Shown here in pieces: positions 5,129-5,474 of a stretch of 5,474 nucleotides of DNA. Both the position numbers and the translations under genes were made by a program. The notes beneath the pieces were generated by a model, which saw only the letters and a program-made list of their open reading frames with translations, was not told the DNA's origin and searched no databases. Source of the stretch: Alphaproteobacteria bacterium (lineage in GTDB: Bacteria; Pseudomonadota; Alphaproteobacteria; Sphingomonadales; Sphingomonadaceae); the NCBI GenBank assembly GCA_028293005.1, contig JAQGLH010000159.1, positions 1 through 5,474 on the forward strand, in the 5' to 3' direction. How positions within the stretch are numbered: the first letter of the stretch is position 1; every line of letters starts with the position of its first letter.

Positions 5129-5474
5129 ATGGGGCAAGCTGGGGATCAGATGGCAAATATTGCGTTCGGGAACCGGGGCAGACGAAACGCGATCGTAGCC
5201 GATGAGGAGCCCCAAAACATACTCAAGCGATTCCCGTCGTTCATCGGCACGCGGAGACCATCGCACACCGAAAAAAACGATGCCACCGAAGCCTTGCTCC
5301 TCCTGAGGAACTTCGAGGAATCAGGTCAGGGATGGCTATGGGCCACCGACCAGCACGGGCACCTGACCTATTTGACCGAGAGCGTCTCCCAGCTGCTCAG
5401 CGTCGAAGGCGGAACTCTCGTGGGCACTTCCTTCACGGACCTTTTCGTCCGGGCCGAAGACGCTTCCGGCAGTA
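5129..5474 (+). CDS. PAS-domain signalling protein, 5' end (runs off the right edge)
   Basis: From ATG at 5129 there are 115 codons open to the window end, so the gene is incomplete; because it has no stop here it is easily missed. The frame is open back to a TAG at 5048. GAGG at 5116-5119 lies 9 nt before the chosen ATG. An ATG at 5150 (residue 8, MANIAFGN), preceded by GGGGA, is an equally plausible start. Residues 1-50 are polar and Arg-rich. From about residue 54 comes the beginning of a PAS domain: LLLLRNFEESGQGWLWATD, then HGHLTYLTESVSQLL and GTSFTDLF. N-termini of this style occur in sphingomonad GGDEF/EAL cyclic-di-GMP proteins and in sensor kinases. The output domain is outside the window, so the activity is unknown. 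It follows the flavoprotein gene by 206 nt. Confidence 0.75.
   Translation, partial: MGQAGDQMANIAFGNRGRRNAIVADEEPQNILKRFPSFIGTRRPSHTEKNDATEALLLLRNFEESGQGWLWATDQHGHLTYLTESVSQLLSVEGGTLVGTSFTDLFVRAEDASGS

Noticed and set aside
5169..5173. Plus-strand GGAAC inside the right-edge PAS gene
   Set aside because: No CGTT-like box follows at 16-17 nt, and it lies within the coding frame.

Overview
This window is a high-GC bacterial chromosomal stretch. It most resembles an alphaproteobacterium, probably a sphingomonad. The reasons are the sequence style of the SRAP protein (N-terminus MCNEYARK), the GAF-PAS sensor, and a GGAAC-N16-GGTT element that resembles the alphaproteobacterial general-stress sigma factor (EcfG) promoter. 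The taxon is inferred from family resemblance, not from a marker gene.

Layout. Positions 1-694 (minus strand) hold the 5' part of a GAF-PAS sensory protein cut by the left edge. Positions 695-1027 are intergenic, with one imperfect inverted repeat and a possible 15-codon ORF. Positions 1028-1609 (minus) encode a complete SRAP (YedK/HMCES-like) protein. Positions 1610-1949 are intergenic: the left part has a perfect 8-bp inverted repeat, and the AT-rich right part carries the predicted stress promoter. Positions 1950-2906 (plus) encode a manganese catalase with all five metal ligands. A hairpin follows, then a GufA-like ZIP metal transporter from a TTG start (3004-3789). Next is a thioredoxin-reductase-like flavoprotein with a CPVC redox pair (3975-4922). 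After about 200 nt, the 5' end of a PAS-domain signalling protein (from 5129) runs off the right edge.

How the genes may work together. The three complete plus-strand genes fit a peroxide, metal and redox theme: a dimanganese catalase, a divalent-metal transporter that could supply its metal, and a disulfide/FAD oxidoreductase. The SRAP protein adds a DNA-damage function on the opposite strand. Both edges carry PAS-type signalling genes. The shared role is inferred from gene content. The hairpin after the catalase and the 97 to 206 nt gaps argue against one tight operon. No mobile element, CRISPR array, tRNA or rRNA was seen. I did not find a clearly new system; the points most worth checking are the catalase stress promoter, the catalase-ZIP pairing and the atypical thioredoxin-reductase homologue.
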